A stretch of DNA of 64,000 nucleotides, from the NCBI GenBank assembly GCA_027257055.1, contig JAPVLO010000039.1:9082501-9146500 (forward strand), read 5' to 3'. Below, one piece after another: positions 13,201 through 23,051 of the stretch. The stretch comes from Cephalopachus bancanus. Lineage: Eukaryota > Chordata > Mammalia > Primates > Tarsiidae. The stretch's first letter is position 1. Every line of letters begins with the position of its first letter. The translations under genes and the position numbers were made by a program. Below the pieces are notes generated by a model. It was not told the DNA's origin. It worked only from the letters and a program-made list of their open reading frames with translations, and made no database searches.

Positions 13201-13790
13201 TCTGACAAGAACTTTGTGGCCACAAAATAGCTGCCAGCAGATGCTGATAACTGTTCAAAGACCTGATCTGACATACATGCACATAATCAAACCCCAAGGC
13301 TCAGCTGTCTGAGGTCTTAGGGATTGTTAGCATGTTTTTATTTCAAAAGCAAAACCAGAAACAAAACTAGTTGACTTATCCAAATTGCCTCCAAGACGAA
13401 AAAAAAAACAAAAAAACAAAAAAAACCCTGGAGATTACAAAATACAAATACAAACCAAAGGATGTCCTCAAAACACTAAGGGGTCAAGACCACATTTCCC
13501 TGGTGCCTAAAAATTGGTCCCAAGGACCCAAACGGGAAACTGCTCAACACTTCAGCGTATGCCCCAGTTCTTGGCTTAGCAAAAAGCACAACTGTTTTCC
13601 AGAGTCGAGCACTTTAAATCCTGTACTCCCAGCTTTATCTTCACAGAGGAATCAGTGGTTGTGTTCGGCAGGAGCACTTCTCAGAGTCCCTGGAGCAAGA
13701 GTGCTTTGGCAGCCATGGTGATCTCTGGGAAGCAGTCCCATCAATGCCGGCCAGCTGCAAGCAGCAGGGGTCCCGGTGGGGTTACCAAAT
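10263..13790 (-). mobile_element. AT-rich, coding-poor region, probable internal part of a class I ERV
   Basis: No open frame above about 80 residues looks real. The strong A/T bias on this scale is unlike the PTX4 flanks. On the minus strand it begins just after an LTR end ('ggctgtaaca' then 'tttggtaacccc', resembling an LTR terminus plus primer-binding site). That suggests decayed internal sequence of an ERV whose 5' LTR is 13791-14250. Family not assigned. Confidence 0.45.
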
Positions 13791-14250
13791 GTTACAGCCT
13801 AATTCAACAGTTGGCTGTTTCCCTTTTGGTCAGTTAAATCCGGGAGGTAGAGAGCTGGGAGAAGGAAGGAGTTTTCTGCTGACACCATGGGGTCAGGGAA
13901 CAGGCTGTGTATCCACTCAAAACCTGTTTGTTTAAGCAGAGCCTTCATCCGGTATTTACAATAAAACAAACAGTATTTTTATCTTTTCCCCACTATTGAT
14001 CAACAATGACTACGTGTCTTATGACTAGCTTTTTCTTAATCGGTATTTTGATCCCAAACAGTTACGGTCACAAACCATTGTGCTGATTACATCAATCCTG
14101 CCATTCTTCTAAGTTACAATTACCTTGAACAATTTGGGGCTGCCTACTTTCTAGTTGGTTACAGTTCTTTGCTTGCTCCAGGAGTTCGGGTTCACAAGGT
14201 TTAATTTAGCATTATACATAACGTGAATACAAAGACATGAAGGAAAGCAG
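13791..14250 (-). mobile_element. LTR, family 2, minus strand
   Basis: Read on the minus strand it ends 'ttaggctgtaaca' at about 13792, followed by 'tttggtaaccccaccggg', which looks like a tRNA primer-binding site. The upstream limit is uncertain: 'tgtataatgc' near 14218 or slightly further. It abuts gag sequence of a different ERV, so it was inserted into that element or joined to it. Confidence 0.5.
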
Positions 14251-14559
14251 GTGTCATTTAGAGACTAGGGAAGAGATACCTTTCTGGAATTTAGGAAGTT
14301 TCAGCAGAGCCACTTCTTACCTACGTCTCGTGGAGCCCCAGGGACCTGCAGTCCTCTTGCGCGTGTCTCCCGCTCATCAAGTGCTCAGTGAAGACGGCTG
14401 GCTGTGTTCCCTTCAGTACGAGCAACAGCTACGAGACCCAAGCACAGTGAAGGGGGGAAGAGGAAAATTGTTCACTTTTAAATTCAAATGGTTTCTGTTT
14501 AGCCCAACTCAGCTTAATACAAGTTTCTACGTTTTCTTTTCTGAATGACGGTTTTAGTA

Positions 14560-15700
14560 TAACCTACACGGCCTCTTTGGGGCAGCATTCAGACGCAGTC
14601 CTTTTCAGTCGGGGTGCAGCAAGCAGCAGGAATAAACAACATCTCTCCATGAGAGAGCAAAGACCAGAGTTAAGGCTTGGAACCCAACTGCAAATCGATA
14701 TGGGTCCCCGGAATGCTTTTTTAACGCTGGCTGTCTGCAACATGCCCCCTGGGTCGCCATCTCACGGGGCTGGGGGCTCCACAGCAAGGGCTGGGAATGG
14801 CGGGACACTTCACACACAGGCAGGACTGGCAGCTCTCCGTCACTCCCCTGAGTTGGGTAGAGTTTTTGAAGTGTGCTATTGTTTGACGTAGCGTATAACG
14901 AGGGACTTCTGGCCATTTGCCTCACTGTTGGCAAAATGCGGCAGCTTCAGGACAGGATTATAATGCACAGTCCCGTTAAGCGGCCATCTTTCCTGGTCTT
15001 CCAGCTAATCTTACAGCCATAACTCATTGCCAAAGAAGATTGGGAGCCTTTTTCTTATATCATCTGGGTCGAATTTGTCCCAGTGGTTTAAAATGTATCC
15101 AAGGAGGGGTGTCCTGAGGAACTGCTTGACTGTTCCCCATGTTGTGCTGCAACAGGAAAAAGGGGAGAATCCTTAGACTTAGTGTTAGTGCTAGGGCTAA
15201 TTCCCAAAGTGCAGCATCCCACGGAGGATCGATGTGTCTCATGGAGGCATTGAGGCGTCCCTCTCAGCCTCCTTAAGAACTCACTGAACGTCTCCAGTTT
15301 AGCAGCAGTCCCTGGGCCACGAGGGGATTCAACCTTCGTAATTACTACTTCCCTTATGCAGCTGATTGCTTTTTGTTTCCCACTTTTTTATCGAAAGAGG
15401 GAAACCACTGAGAATATGAGAGCACGGCATTATGTCAACTTTCCCGGGCCAAATCCCACAAAGTGGACAGTTCCCAAGGATGGTCCCTACTGCAGGTTGG
15501 ATAGAGCCAACACCCCGTGGGTCTCAGAGGTATAACACGTTAGTGTGTGGGCTGTATTGAAGCCAGTTGTATCATGAGAAGGGTGCCACACTAAAGAGCA
15601 ACAAAAGAAATTTCCGTACAAAGGTATAACTTTTCCAGTGTTGTAGGTAAACAGGCATTTGAAAACAGAAATGTGAAGTGTCTTCTCTAAAAAACATTGA
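14560..15700 (-). pseudogene. ERV leader and gag 5' remnant, minus strand
   Basis: It aligns in reverse complement with the leader and gag start of the plus-strand ERV at 31090-32760. The gag ATG lies near 15143, beginning MGNSQ, a likely myristoylation site; the frame is lost within about 40 codons. Shared leader features include a Cys/Tyr-rich 'ggcacccttct' block and a 'ttttcctgttgcag' acceptor-like site just before the ATG. It is a decayed class I (gammaretrovirus-like) provirus piece. Confidence 0.75.
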
Positions 15701-15869
15701 ATTATTGTACACACAATAGCCACAGTGCCCTGCTGTGCTATTGTGTAAATACCTCACAAACTGGGAAATGCCAGAAGGAAAAGAATGACATATTAACAGG
15801 ATGGCAAGAAAAACTCCTGGGACTTACATCCCATCCACCAAACCAGGGATTCGGAAAAGGCCAGGATGT

Positions 15870-17250
15870 TTCTTTTTTTTTTCAATGTTCAGTTTACTTT
15901 AATGACTCCCATCTCCCTGAAGGGCAGGTGCAGGCAGCCAGGTGATGGCAAGAGATCACTCGAAGATCTTGCCCTGATAGAAGGCTTTGCCCACATGCTG
16001 GAAGGCCCCCTCCCAGGAAAAGTACTCTCACACCAATGTCTGAGCCTCCTTGCTTCCAGGATACAGTTTTTGCCATGTGTATGACTCATAGTCCACCTGC
16101 CAATCTGGACTCAGTGGAAAGGCAAGCTCCTGGCCTCAGATGACCCAGACTCCAGAAATGGAGCTGCTATTGTTGGTTCCAAAGAAGATGACACTGGCAA
16201 AGGCATTCTTCTTCAGCTTGTCCAATCGCTGGAACATTCCAGTGATGAGGTTGCAACTCATGAAGGTCTGGGTGAGCTCTTCAGGGAAGCAGTACTCAGA
16301 ATGCCACAGGGATCAGCCATCATTATCAAAGTGCTCCCAAAAATGTGGTAATGTCAGAGAATGTGTCCTCATTGGAGTACTTGCACTTAAATTCATCCAA
16401 CACAATGGTACTCTTGGGCAGATAAGCAAAAGGTCCTTGGCCTTGGGCTCAGCAGCCAGTGCCTGTTCACATTCTTCCAACTCCTCAGGAGCAAGGGCAG
16501 CTGCCTTTTTCTCCTCCTTCCACTCAACCTGGGCCTTCTCTTTCCAGGGGTGTCCTTTTCAGGCTGGCTCTCTGCAAACTTTTTAGCATCAAATTGGGCC
16601 ATCTTCTCACAAAGTTTCACTTCCCTCAGGACGGCATGGTACTGGAGTTGGTTAATGCAGGTGAGGAAGCAGCAGTTGGTATTGGGAAAGACCTGGTGGA
16701 AACAAGGCTCCAGGACCTGCTCATAGAGTCACAACAGGGTGCAGACAACTGTGATATCAGCCAGTGTCACTTGTTTGCCCACCAGAAAAGTCCTCATCTT
16801 CAAGTGAGCATCCAGCAGTCCCAGAATTCGCCTCACCTCCTCCTTTGCATTCTCGGTAGCCTGTTTGTGGTGATGCATGAGGCCCAAAGTGAGGAACACC
16901 CAGATCCTGGCTGGGGGGACGATGCTGCTATCAGCAAAGCTGACCCACTGCACCACCAGAGCTGCTGCCTCTGCAGTACTTCCATACAGCTCCTCATTGC
17001 TCACCTAGTAGGCAATGGCATTGCCCTCAAACACACAGAATCCATTGTCACCCTCAAATGCTGGAACCTTGTTGGCAGGAAATTTGTGGAGAAATTCAAG
17101 CGGGCAGTTGGTTTGGCCAAAGTGGAATTGGAGTGGTGGGAAAGCCCCACTGTACTGAGCAGCAGTGAGGGTCTTGAAGGCCCTCCAGTTTTCAGGATAT
17201 ATGTACATGGTCCCAGCCACCATGGTGATTCCGCAGAGAAAGGACAAGAT
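15870..17250 (-). pseudogene. EEF1G: EEF1G processed pseudogene
   Basis: This is an intronless copy of translation elongation factor 1 gamma. On the minus strand it starts at the ATG at 17223 ([17 protein letters not shown]) and runs to the TGA at about 15956. The GST-like N-terminal domain ([19 protein letters not shown], then [10 protein letters not shown], then [15 protein letters not shown]) and the conserved C-terminal domain (FWEHFD-like, [17 protein letters not shown]) are recognisable. A 3'UTR piece and a poly(A) tail (T-run at about 15871-15882) follow, which marks retrotransposition. Frameshifts and stops break the frame, for example after the AQYSGA motif, at the start of the linker and around 16450-16620. 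The plus-strand open frame of 271 codons here is antisense and not a gene. Confidence 0.93.
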
Positions 17251-18230
17251 GCTTCAAAAGTAAACATAATATAACTTTTTCCCAAATCATGCTGAGAGCC
17301 AGATTAAAAAGAGTTTTCAGACCCCACAAGTGACAGGGTTGGGGCCAAGCTAACTCCCCACCAACAAAGAAATCTATTACCCTTAGTGGGTGCGGATTTC
17401 AGGGGGACCGTTGTCTAATAGAGTCTGCGTGTTGTGCCTTAAAGTGATTTAATAAAAAAAGGCACATGAAGGAGTTGGAAATGGTGTAGGGAAACACTTC
17501 CCCCTATAACACCTTGAACATCCTGCCAGCCCCTTAGAAACAAAGACAAGCCCTTTCTCATAAATTCCCCTTTCACACTGCACAAACATGGCAATCTTTG
17601 GGCCTGCATCCTGGGGTTTTCTGATTACTCTCTGCAGATGCTCCACTGGCAAAGGCAATGAGACTGACTGCACACAAGCACAAGCAGAGGGAACAGCGCC
17701 AGTCAGAGCCCAAGCAGAAAAGCAAGTGTCAGGCATACACAAGAGCCTTTAACGAACTCATCCTGGCCCTACACTGAAACCTCTCTGTTGCCTGGGTTTG
17801 TCTTGTGCCCGGCAAGTCCTAGGTGACTTGTCCCAAAATGGAATTATCCTGTCATGAGAGAACTCTAGCAGGAGATGCCCTGAAGACTTTTAACTGTCTA
17901 ACCTGCGCCTGTAAAAGGGTGGCCAAGAAGAAACAAAAAGTGAAAGAGAGAAAACAGAGCCACGTGCTGATGATCTGCAGGGAGATGTCGCAGGGGTGAT
18001 GGGCTTAGGTTTTGCTTAGACCCATGTGTGCCTGCGGGTGTACGACTTTTGCTTGTGCCTGGTCTGGAATATCCTGCATCCAGGGTCGTGCCCAGGTTAT
18101 CCTCACGTGGGAGACTTGTCTTATGTGGCAGGCACCGTGTCGGCTCTTAAATGCCTGTCCCATGCCCACACTGTCACTGCTGTCAGTGGTTAGAAGATTG
18201 GCAGAGAGGAAGAGAAGCTTAAGGGCAAAA
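17251..18230. other. Unclassified non-coding sequence
   Basis: No gene is recognised. It lies between the EEF1G pseudogene and the Alu right monomer, and may be leader DNA of the minus-strand ERV behind the LTR at 18470-19140. I could not align it with the other ERV copy. Confidence 0.3.
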
Positions 18231-18234
18231 GTTT

Positions 18235-18392
18235 TCAGCCGGGCGTGGTAGCGTACGCCTGTAATTCCGGCTACTTGGAAAGCTGAGGCGGAAGGATCGC
18301 TGGAGCCCAGCGGGTCGAGGCTGCGGTGGCCGGGAGCGGCCTCTGTACTCCAGTCTGGGCGACAGAGTGAGACTCCAACTAAAAAAAAAAAA
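18235..18392 (+). mobile_element. Alu right-monomer insertion (5'-truncated)
   Basis: Only the right arm is present ('gccgggcgtggtagcg' to a 14-A tail). Imperfect flanking repeats 'gcaaaagttttc' (about 18224) and 'gcaaaagtctga' (about 18397) indicate a real insertion of a half-length element rather than a deletion. Confidence 0.8.
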
Positions 18393-18469
18393 AAGAGCAA
18401 AAGTCTGAGATCAAAAGATTCGAAACAGTTCCCATTTAGGGGCTCACCTTCTGGTTGTTGCCTCACTAA

Positions 18470-19140
18470 AAACTATGTGGGGTGATAGGAGACATGTTGG
18501 TGGTGACCAGCCAGATTTCTGAGGCCAGGAACAAAGACTTGGACGAGGCACACAAAGAGAGTAAAGCAAAGAGTAGCTTGTTTAGCAAAAGCGACAGGGA
18601 TAGAACACTCCAGAGAGAGGAGCAGCTGAGCTGGAGAGCAGCTCCGGGGCCTCGAGTTAAACAATGTCAGGACCTTTGTCTTCTTTTCAGTGGGAAAGTG
18701 GACTCTACTTTGCAAAGCATGCAGAGAAAAAACATGTTGACTAACGTCTCTGGCTTGAATGCACTTCCTGGGGAGGGGGTAATATTTCAGGTTACTGAGC
18801 GGGTCTCTGCCTGCCATCCCATAATTTTAATTGTGTGCGGGGATGCAGGCCACACATATTAGCCTTAACTAGCTCTTCTGCAGGGATAGGTTATGGGGAG
18901 TCCAAGTAGGTCCCCTGGGCATGTGCCAGACCTGGGGTGTGAGTTTTATGGCCTTGTTGTCTCATCTCAGGAAGAGATGTCCCTGATGTGGTCCTGGGAG
19001 TTTGGTTAACGTTTCAGCTTATGGTTTCTTGATTGCCTCTGTTCTTGGAAGACTGATTAACATTGCAGGCTTATGGCTTCTCTCCTTCTCCCAGGGCTTA
19101 TCTGTTGAGGCTTGCCTTCCTGTTTTCATCCTATCTCCTG
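18470..19140 (-). mobile_element. LTR, family 1, partial, minus strand
   Basis: It is homologous to 7490-8170 in the same orientation. It stops at 'ctatctcctgcctc' where an old Alu fragment begins, so its U3 start is missing. With 7446-8650 it brackets the minus-strand gag remnant and may be the 5' LTR of that provirus. Confidence 0.65.
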
Positions 19141-19144
19141 CCTC

Positions 19145-19215
19145 AGGTCGAGGCTGCAGTGAGCCATGATCATGATCATGCCACTGCACTCCAGCCTGGG
19201 CACCAGTGAGATTCT

Positions 19216-19258
<43 letters not shown>

Positions 19259-19900
19259 CAGAGAAGAATAAAAAAAAGAAATAACGACCTGAAAGGAACA
19301 GGCTGAGGCACAAAATATAATTTACTTTAAATTAAAGAGTTTATTTGAGTGAAGTTATTTAAAACCCAAGTAACCTTTGTTTGGCCTTCATTACAAGCAG
19401 GTATATGTTTTTTAATTTTTGAAACGGGGTCTCACACTGTTGCCCAGGCTGGAGTACAGTGGTGGGATCATAGCTTACTATGCTCTCAATGTCCTGGGCT
19501 CAAGTCATCCTCTCGCTTCAGCTTCCTGTATAACCGGGACTACCGGTTTGCATCACCACGCCCGGCTAATTTTTTGATTGTTTGTAAAGACAAGGCCTGG
19601 CCAAGTCGCCCAGGCGGGTCTTGAACTCCTGGGATCAGGCAGTCTTCTCGCCTCCGCCTCCCAAAGCTCTGGGATCGTAGGAGTGAGCCAGAGTGCCGGG
19701 ACACAAGCAGTTCTTCAGCGACAACAATGAGCTGGTATGCGGTCTGCACCTGTAGCCCCCGTTACCTGAGAGGCTGAGGCGAGAGCATTACTTGAGCCCA
19801 GGAGTTCAAGCCTGCAGTGAGCTGTGACCAACTGCACTCCAGCCTGGACCACAGAGCCAGACCCTGTCTGCAGGCAGAGAGTGTGCTGATCCAGAGGTCT
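19145..19900. mobile_element. Old Alu pieces of the PTX4-B unit
   Basis: A plus-strand Alu 3' end at about 19145-19215 runs into a (GA)n stretch. A minus-strand AluJ-like element lies at 19415-19700 and a plus-strand partial Alu at about 19735-19880. They match 6660-7260 in reverse complement. Confidence 0.75.
19219..19253 (+). repeat. (GA)n microsatellite
   Basis: About 17 GA dinucleotides, in the position of the tail of an old Alu fragment. Confidence 0.95.
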
Positions 19901-22810
19901 GGGGGAGTTCTCCTTGGTTGACAGAACTAACACTGATGAGTAATTTTTCCATCAGCCGTTCAGCTCCAGGGGAGGACCCTAGTGTTGGGTGCATCGTTAG
20001 GCTGATTCCTGGCCCCTGGGGTATCTGCACCAGTTTAAGAGATGGATATACAGCTTAGGGAGCACAGGACATGGCATGTCTCATTTAGTGCCTCTCCATA
20101 CCAGAGAATGGTGGAGAACTGGCCCTCTCCGATAAACATTTCCTCTTCTCCTAGGCTACCTCCAGGAGGACATTTGGAGATGTCTGCGGTGACCTGACTC
20201 AGTGGTTCCCGTAAGATGAGTGGTTCTCCCTGATCCATCCTAGGATGGATGCAAAGCCCCCGATGGGTGAACTCTGCCACCGCCCACATTCCTCGACGGC
20301 CACTTGTCAAAGTATGCCACTCTCCCCCAGGACTCAGGGTCCCCATCTGCGCACAGTGCCATCATAATGGGCTGGTGTGGCCCCTCTGGCTGCTCCTGCC
20401 TGATATCCCTGGGGACATCACTCTCTCTGACCCCTAGGCCCTGGGTCCCCGGGATCTGCAGCCATTTGCCTCCACTGGGCTCTGGGCGCAGCATGACAGG
20501 CTCACCCTTGCCACCCTGCATCCACAACGAGGTCCCTGCTGGCTGCGATGCTCTAAGGACAGGTGGGCCAGGACCTTGCCCAGAGACACTGTGAGGCAAA
20601 GAGCAATCTGGGAGCCAGGCGGGAAATGGACCACGACTCCAGAGGTCCCACCCTAATGTGCGGGCATCATGTGACCAAATCCTCCCATCACATGGCCACC
20701 GTGGCAGAACACGTGGCTGGCCATTCACATCATGTAGCCACTGACATGGGTCACAAACACAGCCTGGCAGGCACTTCCTGGCGGTGTCCCCTTAGTGGTG
20801 GGCCATGGCCAACGTCTCCAGGAAGGTACCGTAGGCCAGAGAAACTGTCACAAGTGAGGACATATGGATGTCAGTGAGGCAAGTTCTCACACATGTAGTA
20901 TAACAATGCTTTATCCACACACCACACTGCAATCCTAAAGTCCCACCCACCCGTGAGATATCACCCACCAGAGTGGTTATAGGCCCTTGATGCTGGGGTG
21001 CAAAGTCACCTGGGAAACGACAGCAGCTTGGACCAGCCCAGCAAGGCTGCACACATCCTATTGGATGGACAGCATGTCAGGTAAATGGAGAGTGGGAATG
21101 TGGTGGAACTTGGTGCTCCCTCCAAAGGGCTTTCCACAGGAGCAACTCTTGAGCCTTCCATCCATACCTCACAGCAAAATATGTTTATTTCATAACTTGT
21201 CGATATGCTTTTCACATTCTTCGTTAAAATATGTTTGCCAATAGCACATGAGCAAGAGGGAGTGTCACAGCACTCTCATCTTAGCCCAGATTTCTTGTGG
21301 TTGTAAACATAAGGCTGGAGTCACTCATGCCCAACACAGAAACTGAGCCCTCCCACTGTTGGGGCAAGCCGCAGGGAAACAGGTCTCCAACGCAATTACC
21401 ACTGGACACACGAGGCTGTGCACTAACTGAAAATAAATACAATCAAAGGTTCTGCTCCTTGGGAGTATCAAGAACGTGGTACCACCTGTGGCTAGTAGCC
21501 GCCACACTGGATAGTGTAGACATGGAACATTGCATCATGCAGAGCGTTCTGTTGATGTCCTGAGAGTGGGTGGCTTCACCTTTGGGGGAGGGGTGAGCTA
21601 GGAAGACCTGCTACGGAGGGACCATTTCAGCAGAGACAATGTGGGAACATCTGGGAAACATTTATTCATTCAGCAAAACTTCACTATAATGTCTGCGTTT
21701 TTGGCTCCTGATCTATTCTCTTGAGCTAGACACACAGTCTCAGGTGGAAAGCATTCTCAAGCAGACATTACCAGGTCTGCTTCTGTGTTCCTAGCACCTG
21801 ACATCACTGTTGAGATGACCAACAGCTCTCATGAGAAAGTCTCAGGCCTGTCCAGGTGACCTGACTCCTCTCTCTGGATGCTATTAGCATCTTCTCCACA
21901 TCCATGGTCTTCTGAAACTTGACCTGATGAGCCCTGGGTACTGGTGTCCTCTGGCCTCTTGCCATGCTGGTAATGGTGGAGGCCCTTGTCGGGGACCCCA
22001 TCAGGGACTATCTCATGACCACAAGCTGGGTGGCTCAAACAACAGACATGTGCCTTATCACAGTTGTGGGGGCCCAAAGTCTGAAACTAAGCTGTCACTG
22101 TCCCTGAAGGCCCTGGGAAGAGTCCTACTCTTTCTCTCTCTGCCTCGGGAACTCCAGTGCTCCTGGAGGCAGCATCCTTCACTCTCTGCCTCCATCTTCA
22201 TACGGCCTGGTCCTCAGAGCCTGTCCTGGCTCATCATTGGATTTAGGGCCCACCTGGATTACTCAGGGTGACCTCAGATCGAAATCCTTCATTGCATTTG
22301 CAGAGACCCTTTTCCACATAGGCCATAGTCACAGAAACTGGGATAAGAATTTAGACATAGCTCTTAGAGAAGGTCCCATTCAAGGCACTGTACCCCAAAT
22401 AAATTCAGGTTGCTCATAATCCCATTTTCATTGCCTTACCAAGAGACAGAGAGACAAAATCTCCCGGGATGTAGCCGTGTCCAGCCTGGATGCCAGACAC
22501 CCATACAGACATAGCTCTGTTGACCTCCCAGCCCCTGCCAGTTTCCCTATCCTGTTGGAGCTTCTTGGGAGCCTCATCCATGTGCTCTGGTTAAAGTCAT
22601 CACCCGCATCTGCCTCTGAGACGACCAGAGGGCAGCTTGAGCCCAGTAGAACGATTCTCCAGAGAAACTGCTTGCATCTGTTTTAATCTTGTCTCCTTGG
22701 GAACCTCCAGTTCTGAGAGTTCATGGGCCTGAAGGCAGATGCCTGTCACTAGGTAGCTAGAAGTCCCTGATGTCCAGCCAGGGCCAATGAAGGAAATTGC
22801 TGGACTACAG
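19901..22810. other. Upstream flank of PTX4 copy B, no gene recognised
   Basis: This is duplicated non-coding flank. It is reverse-complement homologous to about 2740-6600 and co-linear with parts of 53300-55715. The site near 21590 is the empty counterpart of the LTR at 54602-55054. Open frames are not shared between copies. Confidence 0.6.
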
Positions 22811-22824
22811 GGCGGGGCGGGGGG
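22811..22824 (+). promoter_or_regulatory. Candidate tandem GC boxes upstream of PTX4-B
   Basis: Two overlapping GGGCGG-type Sp1 sites followed by a G-run lie about 90-100 bases before the ATG of copy B. The matching positions upstream of copies A, C and E lack them. Transcription start and Sp1 use are inference. Confidence 0.3.
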
Positions 22825-22910
22825 AGGGTGGGGTGGTGTGGCATGAGCTGACTCCACCTCATCCATCCATCTATCCAGCAGGAGACTGCTGGGCCTCCCA
22901 GACTCTCAGG

Positions 22911-23051
22911 ATGGGCTTCCTGGGCTGGAAGCCCCTGCCATTGTTCCTTATTTTTGTGCATATATATCTACATGGGTCTTCACAGCAGGAAGCTGGCCCA
23001 GCAAGGCCAAGAAGACCATTTTTTGAGAGACTCCGTAGATTGGAAGAGCAG
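22911..23051 (+). CDS. PTX4: PTX4-B exon 1 (signal peptide)
   Basis: There are 47 codons from the ATG at 22911 to a CAG at 23051. The exon carries the start MGFLGWK, a hydrophobic signal segment and the charged [12 protein letters not shown] end that matches human PTX4. The next bases are GCAAGT, so the donor is GC rather than GT. Copy C keeps an exon of exactly the same 47-codon length, which supports both boundaries. Confidence 0.88.

Noticed and set aside
16459..17274. 271-codon plus-strand open frame
   Set aside because: It is the antisense of the EEF1G processed pseudogene; the sense strand carries the recognisable protein.
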